64,000 nt of DNA, taken from contig CBFHNR010000009.1 in assembly GCA_965657215.1 (NCBI GenBank), positions 36,867-100,866 of the forward strand. Reading direction: 5' to 3'. Source of the stretch: JAHEJA01 sp965657215. GTDB taxonomy: Bacteria > Pseudomonadota > Alphaproteobacteria > Rhodobacterales > Rhodobacteraceae. Below the pieces are notes generated by a model. It did not search any database. It saw only the letters and a list, made by a program, of their open reading frames with translations, and was not told the origin of the DNA. This document shows, one piece after another, positions 15,904 through 25,551 of this stretch (position 1 is its first letter; every line of letters begins with the position of its first letter). The position numbers and the translations under genes were made by a program.

Positions 15904-17397
15904 TTAACGCAACCGTTGCCCATTGACGCGCAAACCACCTTGAGCGTCCATTTTAACATCGGTTTCATAAGCGTCCTCACCAACAGGACGAGCAAACATT
16001 CCGAGCATCATTCGTGGCATCATTGCTTGCTCTTGCTGAAGCAATCCTGCTGCGATCAAGCTTTCTATAGCGCGATTCAAGCCCGTCAGCTTAAGATCGG
16101 CTGATCCTTCGGGACTGGGAAACCCATCCCAAGTCTCCAAGTCGGAATTATCCAAAACAAATTGCGCCACACCTGACAGCTCTGCACCCAACAGTGACAG
16201 TGCTAAATTGTTAACGTTCAAGCTCTCAACCGTTCCCAATCCCTGCTCACTCATTGCAGCAAACTGCTCTGGATCTTGCTGGATTAGGTCCACATTCAAA
16301 ATCACCGTCCCATCAATATCCAAATTCAGATTGATCGGGTCTCTCGGCAGAACTCCTGTTGGGTCAAACATAGACCAAACTTGCTCATCCAACTGCGCCT
16401 CGCTGAGCTCAATCTGTGTGTCAAATTTTTGTGCGTCTGGAGAGGCCAACAATGGATACGTTCCTCCGACACCCAACCGATTTGCTGACAACTGAAGGGG
16501 CACAGGAAAATTAGGAATCGTCGCATTTGCGTCAAACCCATTTGAAGTCACATTAAACATCATACCGTTCTTATTAGTACTAGAGCGCATCTCACTGGAC
16601 GTAGATGAGCTCTGCCAATTGAATGGAGACCCATTATCCATCACCGTGATATTTGTCGCTGATTTACCAAAGGAATAAACCGCACTGGTTGCCAAACCAT
16701 TCTTGATTGCCGTGATGGGATCAATCATTCCTATCGACCCACCAAAAGACCCAAGAGAGGCAATGACTGCATCGCTGTAGGTTCCAATAATGCCGAACCC
16801 TTCATCAGGATTGCTGGACTTCATTTGATAGGTCAGCTGGGCGATTTCCATATTTGAGGTTTGCACGGCGCCCTGCTGCACAGAGGTGTTCCCTGAGAAC
16901 CCCTCAAGTCCAAAGTTTAACTCAAACCCAGCTTCCGTCGCCACATCATACCCAAGCTCGCCTGACGTCGATGTTGCGGCATATCGATAGGTCATGTCGT
17001 CCGGCGCGCCGCTTACTTCTATGCTCAATCCGTCAAACTGTTGCGATCCTTCCATTTCGATCGTCTGATCAAGACCTGCGTCTGGTACGGACAAGGAAAA
17101 CGGAACCTTAGCAGGCATCAAAATATCTACGGTTCCGTCAGCCTGAGATACAAATTCCAATTTATCAAACGACGCAACAAACTCAGTTTGGTTTGATGGA
17201 AGCTCAAATTCAATGTTCACCGGTCCAAACAGCACATCCTGACCAACGATCCGAGGAGTGGTTGAAAACGTGTATCCATTCGCCTCAGCAGTTTTCTTAA
17301 AATCAGTCCAAACATCTTTTCCTGTCACATCAGCCGAAGCTGGCACAGCAAGACACCCAAGCGCCAAAATCGCAGCGCTATTTTTGAAATAGGTCAT
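15904..17397 (-). CDS. Periplasmic DUF2125-like protein
   Basis: The product has 497 residues, starting from the ATG that yields a signal peptide (MTYFKNSAAILALGCLAVPASA). An opening 33 codons further upstream lacks one. The mature part begins DVTGKDVWTDFKKTAEANGYTFS and is rich in beta-strand segments, with few charged clusters and no membrane helix. I recognise it as similar to the DUF2125 family found in Rhodobacterales; its function is unknown. It ends with GGLRVNGQRLR. The predicted location is periplasm or outer-membrane inner face. It is monocistronic, divergent from the SDR gene. Confidence 0.6.
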   Translation of the reverse strand: MTYFKNSAAILALGCLAVPASADVTGKDVWTDFKKTAEANGYTFSTTPRIVGQDVLFGPVNIEFELPSNQTEFVASFDKLEFVSQADGTVDILMPAKVPFSLSVPDAGLDQTIEMEGSQQFDGLSIEVSGAPDDMTYRYAATSTSGELGYDVATEAGFELNFGLEGFSGNTSVQQGAVQTSNMEIAQLTYQMKSSNPDEGFGIIGTYSDAVIASLGSFGGSIGMIDPITAIKNGLATSAVYSFGKSATNITVMDNGSPFNWQSSSTSSEMRSSTNKNGMMFNVTSNGFDANATIPNFPVPLQLSANRLGVGGTYPLLASPDAQKFDTQIELSEAQLDEQVWSMFDPTGVLPRDPINLNLDIDGTVILNVDLIQQDPEQFAAMSEQGLGTVESLNVNNLALSLLGAELSGVAQFVLDNSDLETWDGFPSPEGSADLKLTGLNRAIESLIAAGLLQQEQAMMPRMMLGMFARPVGEDAYETDVKMDAQGGLRVNGQRLR

Positions 17398-17501
17398 AAA
17401 ATTATCCCTTTGTTTTTTAAGGATATAGAAATTTTGCGCTGTCAATTCAATGTGAGGTTTGTAAACTGGCGAAAAAGCGCAAGGGGAGCTAGACAAGTTA
17501 C

Positions 17502-18254
17502 ATGGGCGATTTCACAAACAAAACCGTTGTTATCACGGGCGCAAGCCGCGGTATTGGCGAGGCGACGGCGCGATTATTTTACGAACACGGCGCAAATGTT
17601 TGCTTACTGGCAAGAAGCCAATCGCTCATATCAGAAATTGCTTCAGACTTGGGCGAGCGTGCCATTGCTGTAACCTGCGATGTGGCGCATTATGAAAATG
17701 TCGCCTCCGCCATACAATCCTGCACCGATCGTTTTGGGGGCATAGACGTTCTCATCAATAATGCAGGTGTCTTGAAACCCATCTCGCGCATTGTGGATGC
17801 AAACCCAGAGGATTGGGGCCGCACTGTTGACGTCAACCTCAAAGGCGTCTTTTACGGCATGCATTCTGTTTTGCCCAATATGATACAACGCGGATCAGGA
17901 ACCATCCTAACAATCAGCTCAGGCGCCGCGCATTCCCCCTTAGAGGCGTGGAGCCATTATTGCGCGGCAAAAGCTGGCGCTGCCATGATGACAAGCATGT
18001 TGGACTTAGAAAACCGCAAGGATGGCATCCGCGCCATGGGTCTGTCGCCCGGAACCGTTGCAACCCAAATGCAACGAGAAATCAAATCAAGCGGCATCAA
18101 CCCTGTGAGCGATTTAGAATGGGAAGATCACGTTGATCCCATTTGGCCCGCTAAAGCCTTGCTTTGGATGTGCACGGCTGATAGCGATGACTTCTTGGGC
18201 CAAGAGCTCCACTTACGGGACCCTAACGTTCAAAAAGGCATCGGTCGAGCATGA
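17502..18254 (+). CDS. Short-chain dehydrogenase/reductase
   Basis: A classical SDR of 250 residues, predicted to oxidise or reduce an alcohol/ketone with NAD(P)(H). The cofactor motif GASRGIG lies near residue 14 and NNAGV near residue 87. The catalytic Ser in TISSGAA and Tyr/Lys in HYCAAKAG are all present. It overlaps by 4 nt (ATGA) with an enoyl-CoA hydratase gene, so the pair probably acts on a CoA-linked or related substrate. The substrate is not identifiable. Confidence 0.9.
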   Translation: MGDFTNKTVVITGASRGIGEATARLFYEHGANVCLLARSQSLISEIASDLGERAIAVTCDVAHYENVASAIQSCTDRFGGIDVLINNAGVLKPISRIVDANPEDWGRTVDVNLKGVFYGMHSVLPNMIQRGSGTILTISSGAAHSPLEAWSHYCAAKAGAAMMTSMLDLENRKDGIRAMGLSPGTVATQMQREIKSSGINPVSDLEWEDHVDPIWPAKALLWMCTADSDDFLGQELHLRDPNVQKGIGRA

Positions 18255-18859
18255 TAGATATCGATAAATCAAATGGCCTCTGGACGGTCACACTTAACCG
18301 ACCAGACAAGGCAAATGCCCTCACCGCTGAGATGCTCGAAGAACTCGTCACAATCGCAGAGGACGCAACCGAGGCACGCGGGTTCATTTTGACAGGCACG
18401 GGCAAGGTGTTCAGCGCCGGCGCTGATATGGACGCCGCCAAAGCGGGCTTGGCCACGTCAGACGTTTGGGAACGGCTCTCATCGGCCATCGCGATGATCC
18501 CTTGCCTCACTATTGCCGCGCTCAATGGCACTTTGGCAGGAGGGGCAAATGGAATGGCGCTCGCTTGTGATATCAGGATTGCGGTTCCAACGGCCAAGAT
18601 ATTCTACCCCGTCATGAAGTTAGGCTATCGCCCACAACCCAGTGATCCAATTCGCATGTCAACACTCATTGGCCCCTCCAGAACCAAGCTCGTTTTGATG
18701 GCAGGGCAAAAAATCACCGCTCAGGATGCGCTGACATATGGATTGATCGACAAAATTGTCGAGCCAGATAACCTAATTGCGACTGCCCATGACCTACTAC
18801 AAGACAGCGTCGCGGCGGACCCTCTATTGGTGCAAGAAATCAAAGCAATGATTGACTAA
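18251..18859 (+). CDS. Enoyl-CoA hydratase/isomerase family protein
   Basis: A crotonase-fold protein of 202 residues, shorter than the usual 255-260. The N-terminal core is present: TVTLNRPDKANALT, FSAGADMDAAKAG and the oxyanion-hole region LNGTLAGGANGMALACDIRIA. The C-terminal trimerisation helices are shortened. In the position of the usual catalytic Glu pair the residues are less standard, so hydratase versus isomerase or hydrolase activity cannot be assigned. It is translationally coupled to the SDR gene upstream, and its 3' end overlaps the HNH gene by 4 nt. Confidence 0.85.
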   Translation: MIDIDKSNGLWTVTLNRPDKANALTAEMLEELVTIAEDATEARGFILTGTGKVFSAGADMDAAKAGLATSDVWERLSSAIAMIPCLTIAALNGTLAGGANGMALACDIRIAVPTAKIFYPVMKLGYRPQPSDPIRMSTLIGPSRTKLVLMAGQKITAQDALTYGLIDKIVEPDNLIATAHDLLQDSVAADPLLVQEIKAMID

Positions 18860-19161
18860 CGCTTGCGGCGTCCGCCTTTGGTTTTCGAAATGAATTCTGG
18901 CGGACGCTTGGCGATCCAGTTTAAGAATTTGGCGATCCGAGGGTGCGCCCTTAGTGCCTCTATCGTTGCGAAATCTCTGGCTAACTCTGCTTCTGTCAGG
19001 CTCGCATGGATTTCTTTGTGACAGACATGATGCAGCAAAACAGTCGGGCCCCCTTTGCCACCCTTGAGTTTAGGGACAAGGTGATGCTGGCTCTGAGGGA
19101 CTCCTTTTGGAATTGGTCGCTCGCATAACGGGCATATCGGCGCAGAAATCATTTCGTTCAT
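18856..19161 (-). CDS. Small HNH-family protein
   Basis: A 101-residue protein with a zinc-binding CPLCERP near the N-terminus, then QHHLVPKLKGGKGG and LLHHVCHKEIHASL. These are the H-N-H-like residues of a betabetaalpha-metal nuclease. The C-terminus is basic (KTKGGRRKR), consistent with DNA binding. No mobile-element, restriction or toxin partner is visible nearby, so it looks like an orphan housekeeping-type HNH protein. Nuclease activity is inferred from the motif. Confidence 0.8.
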   Translation of the reverse strand: MNEMISAPICPLCERPIPKGVPQSQHHLVPKLKGGKGGPTVLLHHVCHKEIHASLTEAELARDFATIEALRAHPRIAKFLNWIAKRPPEFISKTKGGRRKR

Positions 19162-19235
19162 GCAAGCCCCCTTGTATTATAGCTCGTCCACATGCATGAA
19201 AATGCCGTGGTGTCGTTAAGAATCAAGGGTACAAA

Positions 19236-20564
19236 ATGGATTTAACAAATCAACCAGAGATCGTACAAACAATTGCTCGATATATGGAGCAAGGATGGGA
19301 TCTTGCGATTACATGGCTCCTTAGTCCTGCGGCATGGTCACAGTTTATTCTGTTGATTGCCTCTTATGTATTGGCCGTTCTTGTTAGCAAACGTTTGTCC
19401 CCTCTCATTACACGGCTGCTAAAACCCCAAGAGAGCGCAACATCCATGTTCGCCTCTGCGCGTCGATTTGTATTGCTGTTCTTGCCTCTTATGCTTCCGC
19501 TCTTGGCCTATGCATTTACAGCCATTGGCGAAGTCGTTGTGCGGAGCCTCTTTGATAGCGGCGCAGTTATTGCATTTGGAAAACGCGTGTTCCTCTTCTT
19601 GGCGATCAGATCCTTTGCCAAAGATATGTTGCATGACCCCCTTCTCCGCTTGATCGGGAAATTCGTGCTGATCCCTGTTGGCGCACTCTACGCAATTGGG
19701 GCGCTCGATTCTGTTGCAAACGTCTTGCGATCAACTGTTGTTCCTTTGGGGAACTTGTCTTTTGACCTCCTCTGGTTAATCCAATTTGTCGTCGTGGGTG
19801 GCGTTATTTTCTGGTTGGGTCGATGGTCGAACGATCAATCCACTGGCTTGATAAACCAACAACCAGACATGGAACCGGCGACTCGCCAATTGGCGACCAA
19901 AGCCGCAGAAATCACGATTTTTGGCGTCGCATTTTTGGTTCTGATGAACATTATGGGAATTTCCCTTACCTCTCTCGCCGTTCTGGGTGGTGCGATTGGT
20001 GTTGGTCTTGGCTTTGGTTTGCAAAAAATTGCATCGAACTTTATTTCAGGCGTGATCTTGTTGCTTGAAGGTCAAGCAACTGTTGGGGATTACGTTGAAC
20101 TCGATGGTGGCGAAGCAGGAACAATCGTCAAGACAACAGCGCGCGCAATGATATTAGAGACCTATGACGGTCGCTGGATTGTTGTCCCGAACGAAGATTT
20201 CATCACGACACGCGTTGTCAATTATTCCGATCAAGGAAGCGCAAATCGCTATGAGGCGGATTTTACCGTGTCCTATGATACGGATATCAACCTTGTGCCA
20301 GACATTGTAGAAACCGCTGTTTCCAATCACCCCGAAGTCCTAGACGCCCCCTATCCACCAGACTGTGAATTGCGTGGGTTCGGCGACAATGGCGTCAATT
20401 TCGCGGTGGAGTTCTGGGTCAACGGAATTGATGATGGCAAAAATAAATTCACCTCTGATGTTCTTTTCATCATTTGGAATGCGCTCAAAGAAAACAACAT
20501 CACCATTCCTTATCCACATCGTGTGGTCGAATTCAAAAACCTACCGCCCGTTCCTGAGGAATGA
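19236..20564 (+). CDS. Mechanosensitive channel of the MscS family
   Basis: A membrane protein of 442 residues with several N-terminal helices (AWSQFILLIASYVLAVLVS, VLLFLPLMLPLLAYAF and others). These precede the pore-lining segment LGGAIGVGLGFGLQKIASNFISGVILLLE. The cytosolic MscS beta domain follows (VGDYVELDGGEAGTIVKTTARAM, IVVPNEDFIT). It likely relieves turgor in hypo-osmotic shock. The extra N-terminal helices place it among the larger MscS-like (YbdG/YnaI-type) channels. The stop overlaps the next ATG as ATGA. Confidence 0.92.
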   Translation: MDLTNQPEIVQTIARYMEQGWDLAITWLLSPAAWSQFILLIASYVLAVLVSKRLSPLITRLLKPQESATSMFASARRFVLLFLPLMLPLLAYAFTAIGEVVVRSLFDSGAVIAFGKRVFLFLAIRSFAKDMLHDPLLRLIGKFVLIPVGALYAIGALDSVANVLRSTVVPLGNLSFDLLWLIQFVVVGGVIFWLGRWSNDQSTGLINQQPDMEPATRQLATKAAEITIFGVAFLVLMNIMGISLTSLAVLGGAIGVGLGFGLQKIASNFISGVILLLEGQATVGDYVELDGGEAGTIVKTTARAMILETYDGRWIVVPNEDFITTRVVNYSDQGSANRYEADFTVSYDTDINLVPDIVETAVSNHPEVLDAPYPPDCELRGFGDNGVNFAVEFWVNGIDDGKNKFTSDVLFIIWNALKENNITIPYPHRVVEFKNLPPVPEE

Positions 20565-21763
20565 CACAAACTGCGCTTGTCATAGGCGGCGGTCCTGCGG
20601 GATTAATGGCTGCTGAGCAGCTATCCCAAGCGGGTATCGCTGTGACAATAACAGAAGCAAAGCCCAGCTTTGGGCGCAAATTCCTCATGGCGGGGAAATC
20701 AGGATTGAACCTGACCAAGGTTGAAGACGCTGAGACATTCCGCAACGCCTATGACGACAAACGCTCGCTTTTGCGCCCTATGCTGGACCTCTTACCACCA
20801 GAGGCAATTATAGAGTGGGCCAATGAATTAGGTGGTGATGTCTTTATCGGCAGCACAGGCCGCGTCTTTCCAAAGGTAATGAAAGCCTCGCCACTCTTGC
20901 GAGCCTGGATTGCGCGGCTTTCGACCGCTGGTGTTGAGTTTAAACCAAATTGGCGTTGGATCGATTTTCAAGGCACCTGCCATAGGTTTGACACGCCGAA
21001 TGGACCACAAACGATATCCGCAGATGTGACAATCTACGCAATGGGCGGCGCAAGTTGGAAGAAGCTCGGATCAAACGGCCTTTGGATGCAAAATTTTGAC
21101 AAGGACGGGATTGAAACAGTCCCGTTTGAACCGTCCAATAGCGCCATCACTACAGAGTGGTCCCCCAAGATGGCGCCACATTTTGGATCGGCCCTTAAAT
21201 CCGTTATGTTCAAAGTCGGGGAATATACATCACGCGGTGAGGCGATCATTTCGAGCAAAGGGCTAGAAGGTGGCGGTGTCTACACGCTGAGCAAATGGCT
21301 TAGGGACGGACAACCCTTGATAGTTGACCTTACACCTGATCGATCCCTGTCTGACGTACAAAACGCATTCGCAAAACCCCAAGGCAAGAAATCTATGTCA
21401 AACGTTTTGCGGCAGGCTGGTCGTTTGGATCCAGTCAAAATTGCGCTTCTTCAGGAATGCGCACGGCCCTTGCCAAATGATCCGCATGCTCTCGCTCAGC
21501 TCGTGAAAAATGTGCCTATTCCACACAAAGGTTTGCGCCCCATAGACGAAGCCATTTCCACCTCAGGCGGTGTATCATGGAGCGCGCTAGATCCCTCGCT
21601 TATGATCAAAGGGCGCGCTGGTCATTTCTGTGCGGGTGAAATGATTGACTGGGACGCACCAACAGGCGGTTATTTGTTAACCGCCTGCTTTGCAACAGGG
21701 GCTTGGGCGGGCCGAAAGGCCGCCGAGTATTTAGCAAACGCGGAAACGGTTAAGACCCAATAG
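20561..21763 (+). CDS. BaiN/HI0933-type flavoprotein (TIGR03862-like)
   Basis: An FAD-dependent protein of 400 residues with the dinucleotide motif VIGGGPAGLMAAEQL at the N-terminus. Further typical segments are GRKFLMAGKSGLNLTK, YAMGGASWKKLGSNG and, at the end, FCAGEMIDWDAPTGGYLLTACFATG. This architecture belongs to the HI0933/BaiN family, whose physiological reaction is mostly unknown. It is translationally coupled to the MscS-like channel and overlaps the convergent GST gene by 14 nt. Confidence 0.85.
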   Translation: MTQTALVIGGGPAGLMAAEQLSQAGIAVTITEAKPSFGRKFLMAGKSGLNLTKVEDAETFRNAYDDKRSLLRPMLDLLPPEAIIEWANELGGDVFIGSTGRVFPKVMKASPLLRAWIARLSTAGVEFKPNWRWIDFQGTCHRFDTPNGPQTISADVTIYAMGGASWKKLGSNGLWMQNFDKDGIETVPFEPSNSAITTEWSPKMAPHFGSALKSVMFKVGEYTSRGEAIISSKGLEGGGVYTLSKWLRDGQPLIVDLTPDRSLSDVQNAFAKPQGKKSMSNVLRQAGRLDPVKIALLQECARPLPNDPHALAQLVKNVPIPHKGLRPIDEAISTSGGVSWSALDPSLMIKGRAGHFCAGEMIDWDAPTGGYLLTACFATGAWAGRKAAEYLANAETVKTQ

Positions 21764-22334
21764 CGCGTTGAAACGCCTCCCGACCCCGCAGTCGTTTGAT
21801 ATAAGATTTGAAGGCGTCATTCTCTGTTGGGAACTTTGCGCTCATTGCCCAACCACCGCAATGGGCCAAGATCAGATCGGGCACCGTGACAGTGGATCCC
21901 ATCAAATAAGGTCCATCCATCTCATCCATAATGCGTTGAATATTGCGCGCATATTCCCATTTCAGGCTTTCTTTGACCTCAGGGACACGATGCTCTGGCG
22001 GCAAAATAAAGCTGTGTCGCGCCGCCGTCCAAAGCAATGCATCGACCTCATCATTCACACGGTGCAGCCAAGCATCTTGTTTAGCACGCTCCACGGTTCC
22101 TGCTTCAAATGTCAAAACGTTATGTTTATCGGCGAGATACATCATGATCGCTGCGGAATCTGTCAGGGCCGCATCACCATCCAGAAATACTGGAATTTTG
22201 CCGCTTGGGTGATGGTCGAACACATCCTGTGAATGCGGCTTAGCATCCACATGTTCATAGGCGGCTCCGACCTCTTCTAACATCCAAAGGACCCGCATGG
22301 CCCTACTTGAACGTGTTCCGACAATTTTATACAT
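21750..22334 (-). CDS. Glutathione S-transferase family protein
   Basis: A protein of 194 residues with a thioredoxin-fold N-terminal domain (YKIVGTRSSRAMRVLWMLEEVGAAYEHV, then GKIPVFLDGDAALTDSAAIMMYLA, the glutathione-binding Ser-Asp segment) and an all-helical C-terminal domain. The catalytic residue is probably one of the serines in TRSSRAMR. Substrate unknown: detoxification or aromatic/thioether metabolism is possible. The start at 22334 lies in the 146-bp space divergent from mutL. Confidence 0.88.
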   Translation of the reverse strand: MYKIVGTRSSRAMRVLWMLEEVGAAYEHVDAKPHSQDVFDHHPSGKIPVFLDGDAALTDSAAIMMYLADKHNVLTFEAGTVERAKQDAWLHRVNDEVDALLWTAARHSFILPPEHRVPEVKESLKWEYARNIQRIMDEMDGPYLMGSTVTVPDLILAHCGGWAMSAKFPTENDAFKSYIKRLRGREAFQRAIGS

Positions 22335-22480
22335 AATTCGCCTCGCTCAGTTTTGTTTAGGTAAGCCTATTGTGTCTCGTAATTCCACAAAAACCCTACG
22401 TTCTTTTTTGATACGGACCGCGAACATCAAAGCAAGTTTGACATGGCAGAATCGGACCAAAGCATGCTAGGTATTGCGGT

Positions 22481-24319
22481 ATGTTGAAAACACGCCCCAA
22501 TATAGGCGACGACCGCCCCAATATCCGTCAATTAGACGAAGCTGCCGTAAACCGCATTGCCGCAGGCGAAGTTGTTGAGCGTCCTGCATCCGCCGTCAAA
22601 GAGCTGGTTGAAAATTCAATCGATGCTGGCGCGCACCGCATTCAAATTGATATCGCCGATGGTGGCAAAACATTGATCCGCGTTAGCGACGATGGATGCG
22701 GTATGACACCTGCTGATTTGCATTTGGCCCTATCCCGTCATGCAACGTCAAAAATAGACGGAACGGATCTATTAGACATCCATAGCTTTGGCTTTCGTGG
22801 TGAGGCGCTGCCGTCCTTGGGATCGGTTTCGCGGCTTACGATAACGAGCCGCGCGTCTGGATATGAGGCCGCGCAAATTTCCGTCGCAGGGAGCGTCCTA
22901 TCAGATGTGAAACCCGCCGCCTTGAACCAAGGCACCGTTATTGAATTGCGTGACTTGTTCTATGCCACACCAGCGCGGTTGAAATTCATGCGCACGGATC
23001 GCGCCGAAACACAGGCAATCACAGATGTGATCAAACGGCTCGCGATGGCCGAACCCTTTATTGGGTTTACCCTACGCGATACATCTGAGGGCAAAGATCG
23101 CACTCTCTTTAAGGCGGATCCAGAGAATGGCGATATGTTTGATGCCCTTCATGGTCGCCTTTCGCGCGTCCTTGGGCCTGAATTCGCCGAAAATGCGCTT
23201 AAAATTGATGCAGAGCGAGATGGGTTGCACCTAACGGGGTATGCGGCATTACCAACCTATTCGCGCGGCTCCGCTGTGATGCAGTATTTCTTTGTGAATG
23301 GGCGCCCTGTCCGAGACAAGCTTTTGATTGGTGCGCTCCGAGGTGCCTATGCGGATTTTCTATCGCGTGATCGCCATCCTGCTGTTGCATTGTTTGTGGA
23401 TTGCGATCCCCATCTTGTCGATGTGAATGTGCATCCTGCAAAATCCGAAGTTCGGTTTCGCGATCCCGGATTGGCGCGCGGGTTGATCGTGTCTGGGCTA
23501 CGGCATGCCTTGGCGAATGCAGGGCATCGTGCGTCAACCACAGTCGCCGAAGCCACCTTGGGCGCGATGCAGCCCGAACATAGACCCAGCGCACCTATTT
23601 ACCAAATGGACCGCCCCTCAGCTCAGGCACGGTCCATCAGCTATCAAGCGCAAGCCCCCCAATTCGCGGAAACGACCCCCGTTTTTGCAAGAGCGGTTGA
23701 TGTCATCGACACCCCCGACCCATCCCCAACAGCCGAACATTTTCCATTAGGTGCGGCGCGTGGTCAGGTGCATGAAAACTACATTATTGCTCAGACTGAA
23801 ACGGGAATGGTGATCGTTGATCAACACGCAGCGCATGAACGTTTAGTCTATGAAAAACTGAAAACCCAAATGCGCGCAAACGGCATCGCGGCCCAAGCGT
23901 TGCTCATCCCTGATATTGTTGAGTTGTCATCAAGTGATTGTGAAACGCTCTTGGCGATTGCAGGCGATTTGAAAACGCTAGGACTGGGGATTGAGGCCTT
24001 TGGCGGATCCGCCATTGCCATTCATGAAACCCCTGCAATTTTGGGCGAAATCAATGCAAAAGCCATGATTATGGACATTTTGGACGAACTCGCAGATGTC
24101 GGCAGCACGCAATCGGTTCAAGACAAAATCGAAGCCATCCTGTCCCGCATCGCGTGTCACGGGTCCATTCGATCGGGTCGCCGCATGCATGCCGAAGAAA
24201 TGAATGCGCTCTTGCGAGAGATGGAAAATACGCCGCATTCGGGCCAGTGTAATCACGGGCGGCCGACCTATGTCGAATTGAAACTAACCGATATTGAACG
24301 CTTGTTTGGACGCACATAA
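22481..24319 (+). CDS. mutL: DNA mismatch repair endonuclease MutL
   Basis: Couples MutS mismatch recognition to strand nicking. The GHKL ATPase motifs are ELVENSIDAGA, DDGCGM and GFRGEALPS in the first 110 residues. The C-terminal dimerisation domain carries DQHAAHERLVYE at residues 447-458. This matches DQHA(X)2E(X)4E, the endonuclease motif of MutL in organisms without MutH. The CPC-like tail HSGQCNHGRPTYVEL is also present. It has 612 residues and a TAATG overlap with rmuC downstream. Confidence 0.97.
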   Translation: MLKTRPNIGDDRPNIRQLDEAAVNRIAAGEVVERPASAVKELVENSIDAGAHRIQIDIADGGKTLIRVSDDGCGMTPADLHLALSRHATSKIDGTDLLDIHSFGFRGEALPSLGSVSRLTITSRASGYEAAQISVAGSVLSDVKPAALNQGTVIELRDLFYATPARLKFMRTDRAETQAITDVIKRLAMAEPFIGFTLRDTSEGKDRTLFKADPENGDMFDALHGRLSRVLGPEFAENALKIDAERDGLHLTGYAALPTYSRGSAVMQYFFVNGRPVRDKLLIGALRGAYADFLSRDRHPAVALFVDCDPHLVDVNVHPAKSEVRFRDPGLARGLIVSGLRHALANAGHRASTTVAEATLGAMQPEHRPSAPIYQMDRPSAQARSISYQAQAPQFAETTPVFARAVDVIDTPDPSPTAEHFPLGAARGQVHENYIIAQTETGMVIVDQHAAHERLVYEKLKTQMRANGIAAQALLIPDIVELSSSDCETLLAIAGDLKTLGLGIEAFGGSAIAIHETPAILGEINAKAMIMDILDELADVGSTQSVQDKIEAILSRIACHGSIRSGRRMHAEEMNALLREMENTPHSGQCNHGRPTYVELKLTDIERLFGRT

Positions 24320-25464
24320 TGACGCAAATCGATTTAAACGACCCACTCACTTTGATCCTGATTGGTGCGGGCGTTGTCATTTTCCTTATGCTGTTTTTGA
24401 CATTACGTTCTGCATCACGCTCTGCCAAAATGGCAATTCCTCTGTCCCATCAAATGAACGCATTGGGTCAACGGGTTCAAGCCCTTGGCGATGGTCAAGA
24501 ACGCTTGGCAGGTGGCCTTCACCATGTTTCCGAAGCCCAAGCTGTTCAGCAATCAAGTATGCTTGAGCTATTGGAAAAGCGGCTTGCCAATGTTCAAAAC
24601 CAAATGAATGAAAACCTCCATGGTTCAGCGCGGCGTACATCGCAATCCTTGGGCGAATTGCAACAGCGTCTGGTCGCGATCGACAAAGCGCAAGCTAATA
24701 TTACGAAACTCTCAGGGGATGTTCTGAGCCTTCAGGACATCTTGTCCAACAAACAAACACGCGGTGCGTTTGGTGAAATTCAGCTGAATGATATTGTGAC
24801 CAAAGCCTTGCCAAGCGACAGCTACACAATGCAAGCGACCCTCTCAAATGGGCGTCGTGCGGATTGCCTTATCCACTTGCCCAATCCCCCAGGTCCGATT
24901 GTGATTGATAGCAAATTCCCTCTGGAAGCCTACGAAGCCATTCGTAACGCAACAACGGATTGGGAACTTAACGAGGCCGCAAAGTTTTTCCGCCAATCCG
25001 TGAGGAAACATATCAAAGACATCTCGGAAAAATATATCCTTGATGGGGAAACTGCGGACGGTGCTTTGTTGTTTTTACCGTCTGAAGCGGTTTACGCAGA
25101 GCTTCACGCGAATTTTGCAGAAGTGGTGCGCGATGGGTTCGCCGCACGGGTTTGGATCGTGTCACCAACCACATGTATGGCAACCCTCAACACAATGCGC
25201 GCAATTTTAAAGGATGCCCGCATGCGCGAACAAGCGGGCGCAATTCGTCGTGAGTTGGGCCTATTGTTCCAAGATGTGGATCGTCTTGGAACACGGGTGG
25301 AAAACCTAGACCGTCACTTTAATCAGGCGTCAAAAGACATTTCAGAAATCAAAATTTCTGCTGACAAAGCGGGTCGTCGCGCACGACGATTGGATAATTT
25401 CGATTTCGAAGAGCTGGCTCCAGACCCCGAAGACACCGTTGTTCCCTTAAAAGGGCAACCCTAA
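24319..25464 (+). CDS. rmuC: DNA recombination protein RmuC
   Basis: An inner-membrane-anchored protein of the RmuC family, reported to limit DNA inversion at short inverted repeats. The 381 residues have one N-terminal membrane helix (LTLILIGAGVVIFLMLFLTL) and a long coiled coil (about 40-150). The nuclease-like core follows, with QTRGAFGEIQL, IVIDSKFPLEAYEA, FLPSEAVYAEL and VWIVSPTT. It overlaps mutL by one base (TAATG), giving a coupled mutL-rmuC unit. Confidence 0.93.
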   Translation: MTQIDLNDPLTLILIGAGVVIFLMLFLTLRSASRSAKMAIPLSHQMNALGQRVQALGDGQERLAGGLHHVSEAQAVQQSSMLELLEKRLANVQNQMNENLHGSARRTSQSLGELQQRLVAIDKAQANITKLSGDVLSLQDILSNKQTRGAFGEIQLNDIVTKALPSDSYTMQATLSNGRRADCLIHLPNPPGPIVIDSKFPLEAYEAIRNATTDWELNEAAKFFRQSVRKHIKDISEKYILDGETADGALLFLPSEAVYAELHANFAEVVRDGFAARVWIVSPTTCMATLNTMRAILKDARMREQAGAIRRELGLLFQDVDRLGTRVENLDRHFNQASKDISEIKISADKAGRRARRLDNFDFEELAPDPEDTVVPLKGQP

Positions 25465-25551
25465 TAAGAATAGTTAAACGCCGCTTCACCTTGGAAAAAA
25501 CAGTCTCTATAAAAGGCTAACTGACCCAGTATTAGTTTGGATAAAAAAAAC

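Noticed and set aside
18856..19161. HNH protein as a sign of a mobile element or homing endonuclease
   Set aside because: No flanking repeats, integrase, phage or intron genes, and its neighbours are ordinary chromosomal genes.
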